Counted from the stretch's first letter, positions 55,249 to 63,942 are shown. The stretch is DNA of 64,000 nucleotides from Lachnospiraceae bacterium (GCA_015057405.1 SVEK01000004.1:40488-104487); one strand, 5' to 3'. Notes: generated from the sequence alone by a model not told the origin. A program made the numbers and translations.

Positions 55249-56042
55249 CAGTCTTTCCTCCTCCAGATTCTTGCGTATCCATCAGCTACCTTGTAACCAC
55301 CTTTAAACATATATGGATATCTTCTGATTTCATCAATCTTCTCAAATTTCTGATAATCATCAGTATAGTTTTCAGATGAGTCACTCGTTGGCTCCATATA
55401 CTCAGGATCGATAGCATCACCAACACTTACATGTTTTGTAAAGATACCATTCTGAGCAAGAAACTCATTTACTTCTCTGACAACCATTTCATATACAGTT
55501 CCTGAATTGTTCTTGATTCTTTCATAAAGCGCATCAAACAGAACCGCAATAATGTAATTTGATACAATCTCTGTAAATAGCTGGCGCAGCTCATCCTGCA
55601 ACTCAGCAACTGAATTTAATTCCTTGAACCTAGCCATTCGCTTACGTCTTTGAATTCCATATACATTGATGCACTTATCAATTGCGCTAGCGTAACTATC
55701 AAGACTCTTCTTACTTTCGTCATCAAGATCAGTATTCTTATCCAACAGATCATCCATCCCATCAAGAAGATCATTCAACCTACCTTCAAATAAATCTAAG
55801 ATTCCTTCTAAATCATCAAAGCCATTACATGCTGAAAAAATTGCATCCGCCCCTTCAGCAATAGCAAATGCCTCTATAAAACCATTGTTGACCTGATCTG
55901 TCTGTTCTTCTTTTTCTGTTACACACTCCGGAACAATTATTCTGAGTTTTGTCTGAAAGAAATCTCTGACCTTAGCCAACAGACTTTTTGTCTCCTGATG
56001 GTCATATTTCTTATCGTTATTCAGTACCATTAAATCTTCCAT
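55248..56042 (-). CDS. GrpE-like nucleotide exchange factor
   Basis: A 264-residue protein with the GrpE layout: a charged N-terminus, a helical/coiled-coil middle (about 55-190; GRLNDLLDGMDDLLDKN) and a C-terminal beta part. The end matches GrpE best of the three candidates in the locus: GDAIDPEYMEPT resembles GxxFDPxxHEAV, and IDEIRRYPYMFKGGYKVADGYARIWRRK resembles VxEVLQKGYxLxxRVLRPAxVxV. AAGGAGG precedes the ATG. Translationally coupled to the Hsp70 gene that follows, so it very probably drives nucleotide exchange on that protein. Confidence 0.7.
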   Translation of the reverse strand: MEDLMVLNNDKKYDHQETKSLLAKVRDFFQTKLRIIVPECVTEKEEQTDQVNNGFIEAFAIAEGADAIFSACNGFDDLEGILDLFEGRLNDLLDGMDDLLDKNTDLDDESKKSLDSYASAIDKCINVYGIQRRKRMARFKELNSVAELQDELRQLFTEIVSNYIIAVLFDALYERIKNNSGTVYEMVVREVNEFLAQNGIFTKHVSVGDAIDPEYMEPTSDSSENYTDDYQKFEKIDEIRRYPYMFKGGYKVADGYARIWRRKD

Positions 56043-56103
56043 TACTTACCTCCTTGTGATATCGGTGAGATTTCTATATTTTAGAAATCCCACCTTAATT
56101 AGT

Positions 56104-58935
56104 CTATTGTTCAAGCTTTGTGAGAAGGAACTGTTCCTCATCCACATTAAGCAAATCGCCATTTACCATTTTTATTGCTATTTCACGAGCTTTAGCCTGC
56201 TTCATCGCAGTAAGAACAGAATAGTAATCATCCACACTTCTTATCGTATCAAATACTTCCTGAATAACACTTCCTGATATTTCAGAAGAATATTCACGTT
56301 GATCACATATCCATCCAAGAGCAAGAAGACAACAAGTTAATTCTTCACTTGTAAGGTTACCCATCTGCACTACTTCGCATAATTTCTTAACTATCTTTGT
56401 TTCTGCTTCAGCCGAAAGTATTCCCTTTGAAATACCATCTTTTCTTAGTGCAACACCGATAGCATAAGAGCTAAACTGAATGTTATTTCTAAGACCCTTC
56501 TTTGACTTGCTCACATCAGATTCAAATTCATCTTGCAGCCACTGCAAATCCGATCTTGTCTTAGCGTGTGTATAAAGACATGCCTGAAGGTATCTTGTTG
56601 ATTCATGCAAAGCAGACAGTTTTGTGAGCTGATCCATATTTGCACAAATGCTCAGTGTATATATTGCCTGGATATTTGTGGAAGTTTTAGGTCCTCTCAT
56701 TGAGAAACCATTGATATCTGCACTTATCTGACTCATACATGCCATAGCCAGTCTTCTCTTTTCTGACTCTGACCATTCAGAACCTATTTTTCTTGCTATC
56801 GTAAACAATCTCTGTCTAGGTTCCTCTGATGATACAGATTGCAATGCATCTAAAACCACTTCAGCAAATTCGCTCTTATTACCAGCGTTACATATACTAC
56901 TTACACTTGCTGCAATTCTTTTGGAAATATTGCTCTTCTCCTGCTTGTTTTTGCATCTTTCATAGTTCTGGCACAACTGAAGCATATTGTTTACCTCTGA
57001 CTTTGGTTGCAATTTACTTCCGCTTGGAGCAAGGAATTTAGCTTTTACCTTTAACTTTTCGCTATTATCAATTGATATTTCAGCATATCCTTCCTCTATT
57101 TTTTCAGTTCCAGCAACATCTTTGCTTGTCCACGCCTTCATATTTATTACTTTGCTACTTCCCATATATATCTGAAAAGCAACATATGCGCCATTATGGT
57201 ATGACTGCTTAAATGAAATATTGCCATTTGCAATTATTCTATATGAGCCATCCAGATTCTGGCTCTTAATAGGAATTGCTATCATATTTTGACCAGGCTC
57301 AACTCTAAATCCAGTCATCACATTTGATGTATAGGGTAGTTCAGCACCTGTTGGTATGATTTCATGTACAGCACCATTCTTAACGCCAAGATATAAGCAG
57401 TCATTAAGAATGCTATTTCCCCACTGAATAGCCATACTAGGCATTACAGGTTGTCTGCTCTCTACGGTTGTATTGGCCTGAGTATTTTCGAACGGTGATG
57501 AAGCTTCTGATATAACACTGTCCGTATTTCCAAGCAGCTTCATATCCTCACGCATTTCTTCATATTTATGTAAGTAATAGTGGTAAACAGCTGCACCTCT
57601 TGCAACTGCCTGATCCGGATCAAGTGCCACAATTGGCTCAAATCCAAAGAAATCCTTAAGTCTGTCAGTGACCATATAGAACTTTGACATTCCACCATTA
57701 ACTATTACTGCATCAACTACAACATCCTGAGTTCCAAGCTTATCAGCTGCCTTTTTAAGAACATCAAGGATAGGGTAGATAATATTTCTCGTATTGCTTA
57801 ATCTGTCAATGCGCTTATAGTCTTCATAAGACAGCTCTTTTGCCATAAAGACTGATAATATATCTTCAACTTCATCCTTTGAGAATGTATCATCATATGA
57901 ATATCCAATTCCACCCATGTTACCGCCGGTCGGAATTTCGATTTCATCGTCAGGATCATCCCATCCAGAGTTGTAATCATCGCCACAACGCTCATTGAGT
58001 TCAAGCTTTAAGTGCTCGGCATATACTCTCAGCTGCGCCATGATTACTTTTTCTTCTTTCTTTAACTTGCTTACTACATCTGGATGACTTGAGAACTGAT
58101 TAATGTACCTGATGTACATAGCTTTTGCTATTTCTTCATCAAAATCATCTCCACCCAATAGCGTATATCTATTGGTAGCTATTTCATCAACTTTAAGAAC
58201 ATCTGCATTATCATCACGACGCTTAATTTCGTGCATTGTGATATCTAATGTTCCACCTCCCAAGTCGAATACAAGCACCCTTTTCTTTTCACTTAAATCA
58301 AGAATACGACTTGAAATTTCTCCATTATGTATCTGATTAATCATGTCATAAATTACTGCATTTGGCTCAGATAGCAAAACTGGTCTTTCTGTACCATCTG
58401 CGTTCTTTACTTTTATACCAGCAAGCTCAGCTGCATCTCTTGTCGCTTTACACATAGCTGAGTCAAAGTTTGCTGGTACAGTTATTACCGCATCAGTTAT
58501 GTCACATCGATATACCTTAGATGCTTCCTTTAGCATATGTTTTAATATTCTCGATGAGATTTGTGCCGGAGTCTTATCAGGAATATCAGATGATAATCCC
58601 TCTGCAAATGGTTTTCCCATTTGACTCTTTATAGACTTTGCAACAAGATGTGGTCTTAATGGATACTGCATTTTAGCAAAGTCTCCGACTAACGGCTCAT
58701 AATTCTTCTCTTGTCTGTAATAAATACATGAAGGAAGAGTCGGTTTCTTCATTGTAGTAAGTTTTGCTTCTCCCGAAACAGCATTATACATATCAACGCC
58801 ACGAGAGATTTCAACTACTTTACTTACTACGTCTCCGTTTGGCTTCTCATTAATCGTTGCCAAAACAGAATTTGTAGTACCAAGGTCAATACCTACACAA
58901 AGATCATTATGCTCTTGCATGTTAAAACTACCCAT
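56104..58935 (-). CDS. Hsp70-like protein with large helical C-terminal extension
   Basis: At 943 residues this is much longer than DnaK. The ATPase domain (about 10-470) has GIDLGTTNS, SIKSQMG with the catalytic Lys, DLGGGTLDITM and NGGMSKFYMV, with an acidic Gly-rich insertion near 330-355. A spacer and a beta domain (about 520-670) follow, and then roughly 270 residues of helical repeats (HEAT-like; LQLCQNYERCKNKQEKSN onward) that may bind clients or partners. AAGGAGG overlaps the end of the GrpE-like gene upstream, with no gap between the two. Related to the 561-residue paralogue by its GGMS motif. Confidence 0.92.
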   Translation of the reverse strand: MGSFNMQEHNDLCVGIDLGTTNSVLATINEKPNGDVVSKVVEISRGVDMYNAVSGEAKLTTMKKPTLPSCIYYRQEKNYEPLVGDFAKMQYPLRPHLVAKSIKSQMGKPFAEGLSSDIPDKTPAQISSRILKHMLKEASKVYRCDITDAVITVPANFDSAMCKATRDAAELAGIKVKNADGTERPVLLSEPNAVIYDMINQIHNGEISSRILDLSEKKRVLVFDLGGGTLDITMHEIKRRDDNADVLKVDEIATNRYTLLGGDDFDEEIAKAMYIRYINQFSSHPDVVSKLKKEEKVIMAQLRVYAEHLKLELNERCGDDYNSGWDDPDDEIEIPTGGNMGGIGYSYDDTFSKDEVEDILSVFMAKELSYEDYKRIDRLSNTRNIIYPILDVLKKAADKLGTQDVVVDAVIVNGGMSKFYMVTDRLKDFFGFEPIVALDPDQAVARGAAVYHYYLHKYEEMREDMKLLGNTDSVISEASSPFENTQANTTVESRQPVMPSMAIQWGNSILNDCLYLGVKNGAVHEIIPTGAELPYTSNVMTGFRVEPGQNMIAIPIKSQNLDGSYRIIANGNISFKQSYHNGAYVAFQIYMGSSKVINMKAWTSKDVAGTEKIEEGYAEISIDNSEKLKVKAKFLAPSGSKLQPKSEVNNMLQLCQNYERCKNKQEKSNISKRIAASVSSICNAGNKSEFAEVVLDALQSVSSEEPRQRLFTIARKIGSEWSESEKRRLAMACMSQISADINGFSMRGPKTSTNIQAIYTLSICANMDQLTKLSALHESTRYLQACLYTHAKTRSDLQWLQDEFESDVSKSKKGLRNNIQFSSYAIGVALRKDGISKGILSAEAETKIVKKLCEVVQMGNLTSEELTCCLLALGWICDQREYSSEISGSVIQEVFDTIRSVDDYYSVLTAMKQAKAREIAIKMVNGDLLNVDEEQFLLTKLEQ

Positions 58936-60030
58936 TTATTCTTCCTCCTTCACTTTAGGTCTAGATATCTGTAACTCCTTATCTTTATATATCCATCCTG
59001 GAGATACCACTTTTACAGTTTTCTTTTCTTCAGGTGTATTGAATGGAGTTCCTTCATAATTACAGAATTCCACATCAGAAGCGATTACTTCTCTGATAGA
59101 ATTAATCTTCATCATTGGTTCGATATGACTGTCTCTAACGAACTGAATCAACTTCTTTACCATGATTAACAAACCATTAATCTCGATTGGTAACTCATAA
59201 TTATTTTTTCTAAGTTCATCAACGCCTTTCCTTACAACTAATAGTTCATCAAGAATACATCCATATTTTTCAGAGTTGAGCTTTGCAAAGAAATCTGCTA
59301 ATTCCTTAACCTTGCTTGCCTCTAACTGCTCTTGAAACTCATCCTGCAAGTCTTGTAGCATAGTGTTAGTTCTCTCAAGAGTATTTTCAAGCTGATCCAC
59401 TCTTCTTAATGCCTGCTCGTATGTAAGTTTCTTTTCATTTTCCTTTGTAACAGGTTTCTTTTTATTTGCATCTCTATACTGTGGAAAACCATACACATCA
59501 CTAATAGCATCAGAGATATCATAGAAATAATATCTTGCAAGAGTATTTCCCAGTAGATGCAAAGACTCTATATCATCAAAAATGTCTATCTCAGGATATT
59601 TTGCATAAATCATAATTGCTGCCATACGATCCTGAGAATCATGTTTTTTTCCATTTTTTAATGCAGGTTCTTTTCTGATTTTTTCGAACTTATCATATGC
59701 GTCCCTTTTACCTTCAATAGCACCTGCAAACTGAACAGCTACACTATCCGCCCACTCAAGAAGTTCTTTTCTCTCGTTAGGATTAGCCATTCTTCTATTT
59801 CTAAAGATCTGGATCACTTCATCTCCTGTCATATCGTAGCCGTATCTGTCATTCATGGCTATTGCTGTTTTGGTTGGTCCGAGATCAAAATCAGAACATA
59901 AAATAGAGAATATTCTGTTTTCAATCACAATGTCTTCTTTTACCTGACTGCCTCGCTTAACTTTTCTCTGCATAGCATCATGCATACCTTGTAAAGATTC
60001 TTTTACTTTTTGTTCTTGTACTTTAATCAT
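58936..60030 (-). CDS. GrpE-like protein with N-terminal helical domain
   Basis: A 364-residue protein. The N-terminal part (about 30-90) is helical and may contain a helix-turn-helix (LGPTKTAIAMNDRYGYDMTGDEV). A coiled coil follows near 200-250 (ALRRVDQLENTLERTNTMLQDL). The C-terminus, EGTPFNTPEEKKTVKVVSPGWIYKDKELQISRPKV, echoes the GrpE beta domain (FDPxxH then VxEVxxxGYxLxxRVLRPAxV). It is fused edge to edge with the following Hsp70 gene. I infer an exchange factor for that Hsp70; the N-terminal domain might read DNA or protein. Confidence 0.65.
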   Translation of the reverse strand: MIKVQEQKVKESLQGMHDAMQRKVKRGSQVKEDIVIENRIFSILCSDFDLGPTKTAIAMNDRYGYDMTGDEVIQIFRNRRMANPNERKELLEWADSVAVQFAGAIEGKRDAYDKFEKIRKEPALKNGKKHDSQDRMAAIMIYAKYPEIDIFDDIESLHLLGNTLARYYFYDISDAISDVYGFPQYRDANKKKPVTKENEKKLTYEQALRRVDQLENTLERTNTMLQDLQDEFQEQLEASKVKELADFFAKLNSEKYGCILDELLVVRKGVDELRKNNYELPIEINGLLIMVKKLIQFVRDSHIEPMMKINSIREVIASDVEFCNYEGTPFNTPEEKKTVKVVSPGWIYKDKELQISRPKVKEEE

Positions 60031-60046
60031 CTCTTCTTTTCACTCC

Positions 60047-61198
60047 TTATAGCATGTATATTTCTTTTTCCTCAGCGAAAATAAACTGCGTTCCGCAATC
60101 GACATCCTTCATCATTTCCTGCTCAATTGTTTTATCAAATACAGACTGTTCTTTTCCACAATGAACTAACACAGCCTGTCTCGGATTTATTCTCTTTATA
60201 AACTCCTTCATATCAGAGAAGTCTTCATGTAAGGAAAAATCAACTTTAACTTCTTGGTAATTTCCGATTCCATATTTCTGACCATCTGCTGTCAAATAAA
60301 TATGTGGTTCCTTTGGTAATTCAGCGCCCATCACTCTATTTGTAGCAACAAGGACTGGTACAGATAGCTTTTCCATATTTTCAATCATACTCATGACTGA
60401 CTCGTCTAAATATACCGGAATTGAAGCTGTATTCCATGTATTTAACGCCTTAAGAAACTCTATACCTTTGCTCAGCTGATTAACCTTGCATCTAACAGAT
60501 TTACCGCCAATTTCTACATTTCTTAAAATGTAATTTACCTGCTTGTACAAGCTTCCAGCATTTTTTGTGTAATCTGGATGTTTTGCATGTAACCCACACA
60601 TAATTACTGTATCTATATTTAAGTTCTCTGGTAGCATACATCCCGGAGTCATCAATGTGCTATTTAGCGAGTAATCCCCCGTATACAAGATTTTTCTTTT
60701 TCCATACTCAAACAACATCATCATTGCTCCTGGAATATGTCCGGCAGGATAAAATGTCACTTTGTATTTACCAAAGTCCAAAGTCTTCATAAATCCGACA
60801 GAAGCTATATTCTCCAAAAGACTCTGAGCTGCTAGTCTTGTATCTTCATTGCATTTTTTCGAACCAACAATTCCTCTGTCATACAGCTGATATTGAGTTA
60901 ACACCTTCGTAATCTCTGTCATATATACAGTAGAATGTTTTGTTTGGCTCATAAGTTTAAGCAAACATCCAATGTGATCCATATGAGCATGAGAAACGAA
61001 AATCTGACCCACCTGATTCATTGACTGAATAAACGGTGAAGATAGGAGGCAGTGGAAGTCTGGTTCGAATTCCACTCCTTCCTCAACACCAGTTCCTGCA
61101 TCTAAAATAATGTTAGATTCTCCCAGCTTTAAGTAATAGCTGCTTGCCCCTACGCGCTGACCTCCTCCAAGAGGAATAAAAACTATATCATGATTCAA
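60047..61198 (-). CDS. Beta-CASP-like metallo-beta-lactamase-fold protein
   Basis: A 383-residue protein with the MBL motifs in order: SHAHMDHIG near residue 70, PAGHIPGAMMM, YTGDYS, and a C-terminal FSLHEDFSDMKEFIKRINPRQAVLVHCGKEQ that matches the beta-CASP end motif of RNase J, CPSF73 and SNM1 enzymes. The beta-CASP cap would be residues 180-330. These are zinc nucleases for RNA or DNA. The start is a TTG at 61198 with AAAGGAGG eight bases ahead; no ATG is available nearby. It is the second gene of the Hsp70 operon, so it may be an effector nuclease. Confidence 0.8.
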   Translation of the reverse strand: MNHDIVFIPLGGGQRVGASSYYLKLGESNIILDAGTGVEEGVEFEPDFHCLLSSPFIQSMNQVGQIFVSHAHMDHIGCLLKLMSQTKHSTVYMTEITKVLTQYQLYDRGIVGSKKCNEDTRLAAQSLLENIASVGFMKTLDFGKYKVTFYPAGHIPGAMMMLFEYGKRKILYTGDYSLNSTLMTPGCMLPENLNIDTVIMCGLHAKHPDYTKNAGSLYKQVNYILRNVEIGGKSVRCKVNQLSKGIEFLKALNTWNTASIPVYLDESVMSMIENMEKLSVPVLVATNRVMGAELPKEPHIYLTADGQKYGIGNYQEVKVDFSLHEDFSDMKEFIKRINPRQAVLVHCGKEQSVFDKTIEQEMMKDVDCGTQFIFAEEKEIYML

Positions 61199-61224
61199 TG
61201 CTTTTTCCTCCTTTGAGTAGTTGC

Positions 61225-63555
61225 TTACATTGTGCTTTGACGATCTATAGAAATATTACCCTTTTCTACAACTGTTCCGTCCTTCTTAACTAATGTAACA
61301 TCAGTCTTTAGTTCATACTGTTTTGTAATTTCGAACCTTACAATTACATCTACCTCATCCATTCTCATTGGAGGAATATTTGTCATTATTAGTTCATCTA
61401 AATACTCAACGCCTGGATCGTATGTCTTCAGTGAATCCTGATTCTCACTATTTCGAGAAAGAACCTTGATATTCAGCTGTGACTGATTATCCTCTACAAG
61501 TGAATACTTCTTTTCAGCAGTAGCAGGTAATGTTGTTCCAGCCGGAATAATGCAGCTGTATGCCCACTTTTCTAATGCAACACCAAAATCTTCGTATGTC
61601 ATATCAAATACCTTTGGTTGCATCTTAATAAGATGATTTTCACCAAACATTGCATTTGCAATAATTGCAGCACCTTCAGCAATTAAGGTTGCCGCATTTT
61701 TATCTGCAGAAGGCTTTCTTCCGAAATATTTTTCTACCTGCTCATTAATACAAGGGATCAGAGATGTTCCCCCAGCAAGAATAATATTATCGACATCTGA
61801 AATCATCATATCTGCTTTACTAAGACCATTATTCATCTCTGAGATTGTCTGATTTATAGTGGGTTTGATAAGAACTTCAAAATCCTGTCTGCTCATATCG
61901 ATAAATACTGACTTCTGCTCTTCATCAGATATGTAGATATCCATAAGAGTCATCGTTGTATTATCACTTGCGCTAAGTTCCATTTTACAGTTATCAGCAG
62001 CCCAATATATTGTTTTGAGGTTATATGCATAATGTTCTGGACTCAGTTCTGAATCTTCTTCAGAATACATTGACAAGTCATATTTATCTTCCAAATAGTC
62101 GTACACAAACTCCTCAACCTTCTGCGTAAGATCCTCACCACCTAATTTAGGATTACCTGCAGTTGCGCATACTTCAAAATTACCCTCGCCGTCAGATTTA
62201 ATAATTGAAACATCAAATGTACCACCACCAAAATCATAGATAAATGTTGAAGCTTCTGTGCTAGCATCAAGGTTATAAGCTATAGCTGCTGCAGTTGGCT
62301 CCTTTTCAATATAGATTTCAGTAAAACCTGCATCCAATCCGGCTTTCTTCGTATTCTCTACTTCAACTATATTAAATGTGGCTGGAACCGTGATAACTGC
62401 TTTGCTAACTGTCTCCTTTAATGCTTTTTCTGCCTCCTGTTTGAGATATCTCAAAAACATAGTTGTTGCTTCTGTACCAGTGAGTTCGAATTCATCGTAT
62501 TTTGATTCATTCATTCTGTTATTATTAAACTCTTTTAATGTAAGACCACTCACTCCAACAAATGATGCTTTTAGCTTTACTAGGCGATTATCAGATGAAA
62601 TCAATGTCACGTTCTGATCTTTATACTTAAGAGCAATGGTAAGTATCTTGTTATCATTGTTTGCATTGTTGAAACTCTCTGCAAAATTTTTAAAGAAGTC
62701 CTCTGAAAGAAGTGATTCATCAGATTCCTCAAAAACAAGTCTTTCTCTATTGCCAACAATTTCCTCAAGAGCCTTTTCTGCAGAATATTTTGTGTTAATA
62801 TCACCTGCCCTATACTCCAATTCCTGTTCAACAGTAATCGGTAAAATAACTACATCGTTCTCAGAAAAACAGCTTAAAATATCAGGCTGATCAATAAACA
62901 CATTAGTATCAAGAACAAAATATTTCTTGCCATCTTGGCCAACATTTTCACTCTTAGGAATCCTAACCTTAATCTTCTCTGAATCAGCACGAAGATGCTT
63001 CTTAAAAAGTGAAACAGATGCTCCCTGACTCATTGCTTTAGCATATGATTTAGCCTTTTTACCATAATAAACAGTCTCCCTATCCTTGAAGAAAATAAAT
63101 GAAGGTATCAGGCTTTCGTTCTTAACTTTTACGAACTTAGAAGCTCCATTCTTATCTATGTATGCAATAACTGAATTTGTTGTTCCTAAGTCAATACCAA
63201 TTTCTCTACCGGACTGCTGATTCTCTTCCTCCTCTGAATCAGAATCGGATTCTTCATCTTCATTATTCCCAGAATAAACCTCAGAGTTTTCATCCTCATC
63301 ATTGGTGGTGTTATCACTGTCTTCATCTGCTGTGTTGCCTGAAGTATTTGATTCTTCATCTCTAAAATCCTCGAATACATCATTGCCACCATCTTCAAAA
63401 ACGGAGTCAGAATCTTCTTCCTCAGATTCAGAATTAGCACTCGCATCTTCAGAATCTAAAGATCCAGAATTCTCCTCTTCATCTTCACCAAAGAAAAACT
63501 CTTCATCTTCCTCAAAATCTTCTGGTTTAAATACGTTTCTCTCGTCATCAAACAT
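61225..63555 (-). CDS. Hsp70-like protein with an inserted PIN nuclease domain
   Basis: A 776-residue protein. Residues 1-115 are an extremely acidic, disordered tail. Hsp70 begins at GIDLGTTNS (120-128), with FKKHLRADSEK giving the catalytic Lys. Residues about 211-345 do not belong to Hsp70: YFVLDTN (D216), VEQELEY (E245), NDNKIL (D301) and LISSDNRL (D322) are the four acidic positions of a PIN domain, closest to the PhoH/YlaK type. The Hsp70 fold then resumes at ELTGTEATTMFLRYL and continues through FGGGTFDVS and AGGTSLIPCI to a lidless beta domain. AAAGGAGG precedes the ATG. First gene of the operon. The reading as an Hsp70-gated ribonuclease is inference. Confidence 0.88.
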   Translation of the reverse strand: MFDDERNVFKPEDFEEDEEFFFGEDEEENSGSLDSEDASANSESEEEDSDSVFEDGGNDVFEDFRDEESNTSGNTADEDSDNTTNDEDENSEVYSGNNEDEESDSDSEEEENQQSGREIGIDLGTTNSVIAYIDKNGASKFVKVKNESLIPSFIFFKDRETVYYGKKAKSYAKAMSQGASVSLFKKHLRADSEKIKVRIPKSENVGQDGKKYFVLDTNVFIDQPDILSCFSENDVVILPITVEQELEYRAGDINTKYSAEKALEEIVGNRERLVFEESDESLLSEDFFKNFAESFNNANNDNKILTIALKYKDQNVTLISSDNRLVKLKASFVGVSGLTLKEFNNNRMNESKYDEFELTGTEATTMFLRYLKQEAEKALKETVSKAVITVPATFNIVEVENTKKAGLDAGFTEIYIEKEPTAAAIAYNLDASTEASTFIYDFGGGTFDVSIIKSDGEGNFEVCATAGNPKLGGEDLTQKVEEFVYDYLEDKYDLSMYSEEDSELSPEHYAYNLKTIYWAADNCKMELSASDNTTMTLMDIYISDEEQKSVFIDMSRQDFEVLIKPTINQTISEMNNGLSKADMMISDVDNIILAGGTSLIPCINEQVEKYFGRKPSADKNAATLIAEGAAIIANAMFGENHLIKMQPKVFDMTYEDFGVALEKWAYSCIIPAGTTLPATAEKKYSLVEDNQSQLNIKVLSRNSENQDSLKTYDPGVEYLDELIMTNIPPMRMDEVDVIVRFEITKQYELKTDVTLVKKDGTVVEKGNISIDRQSTM

Positions 63556-63592
63556 TTAGGTTTCCTCCTTTAACTTTTGCTTTTATTCATAT

Positions 63593-63653
63593 AAAAGGGT
63601 AGACTATCCCCGTATTTTTAACTTTTTTCCTAAAAAAGGGTAGACTTGTCCCC
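63593..63653 (-). promoter_or_regulatory. Pair of operator-like direct repeats ahead of the Hsp70 operon
   Basis: Copies at 63593-63611 and 63634-63653 share AAAAGGGTAGACT followed by TCCCC, with starts 41 bases apart, i.e. about four helical turns, so two proteins would sit on the same face. The first copy has dyad symmetry (GGGTAG-A-CTATCCC). They lie 40-100 bases upstream of the first Hsp70 gene. No convincing -10/-35 pair is visible on the minus strand. Confidence 0.5.
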
Positions 63654-63711
63654 TAAAAAGGATACTGATACTTACAACGTGCACTTTGGCTTCCTACACC
63701 GCCCCAATGTC

Positions 63712-63850
63712 TATGGTGACCTCACCCTAAGTCAACATTGGTTGACTGCCAGAATATTCTTTAAAAAGCTCTTTCTAGCGAAGCTTTGACTTTTCCTGAT
63801 TAACAGTTTCTGAATATATTCTAATCCTGAATATTCATTATGTCAATTAT
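63712..63850. other. Possible relict of an IS1111-type end
   Basis: TATGGTGACCTC at 63712-63723 resembles the terminal repeat of the IS at 50356 (TATGAAGTGACCTC). About 28 bases later AGAATATTC appears, then GCGAAGC, TTGACT, AACAG, TGAATAT and TTCTAAT in the same order as in the structured 3' end of that IS (50697-50783). The resemblance is patchy and judged by eye. Three palindromes with GAATAT cores (63751-63760, 63812-63821, 63828-63837) fall inside. No gene is seen between 63556 and 63995. Confidence 0.35.
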
Positions 63851-63912
63851 TTCTTTCATTTTTTTACTATTTTGGTTAGGGTGTCAAAAGGTCATTGACC
63901 ATTGATATAAAT

Positions 63913-63942
63913 TTGTACCTTGAAAATTTAACACGATATATT
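63913..63942 (+). promoter_or_regulatory. Possible promoter of the plus-strand gene at the window end
   Basis: TTGTAC (63913-63918) and TATATT (63937-63942) are 18 bases apart and about 55 bases ahead of the ATG at 63996. Weak but the best candidate in an AT-rich region. Confidence 0.35.

Noticed and set aside
39423..63555. Classical DISARM, BREX or restriction-modification system
   Set aside because: A helicase and large ATPases are present but no methyltransferase, PglX, PglZ, DrmA or restriction endonuclease is seen.
39423..63555. Prophage or integrative element
   Set aside because: No integrase, structural phage genes, relaxase, tRNA or attachment repeats are visible within the window; only one IS is present.
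63302..63559. Ser-rich plus-strand frame opposite the acidic tail of the PIN-Hsp70
   Set aside because: It is the complement of GAA/GAT-rich codons of the real gene.
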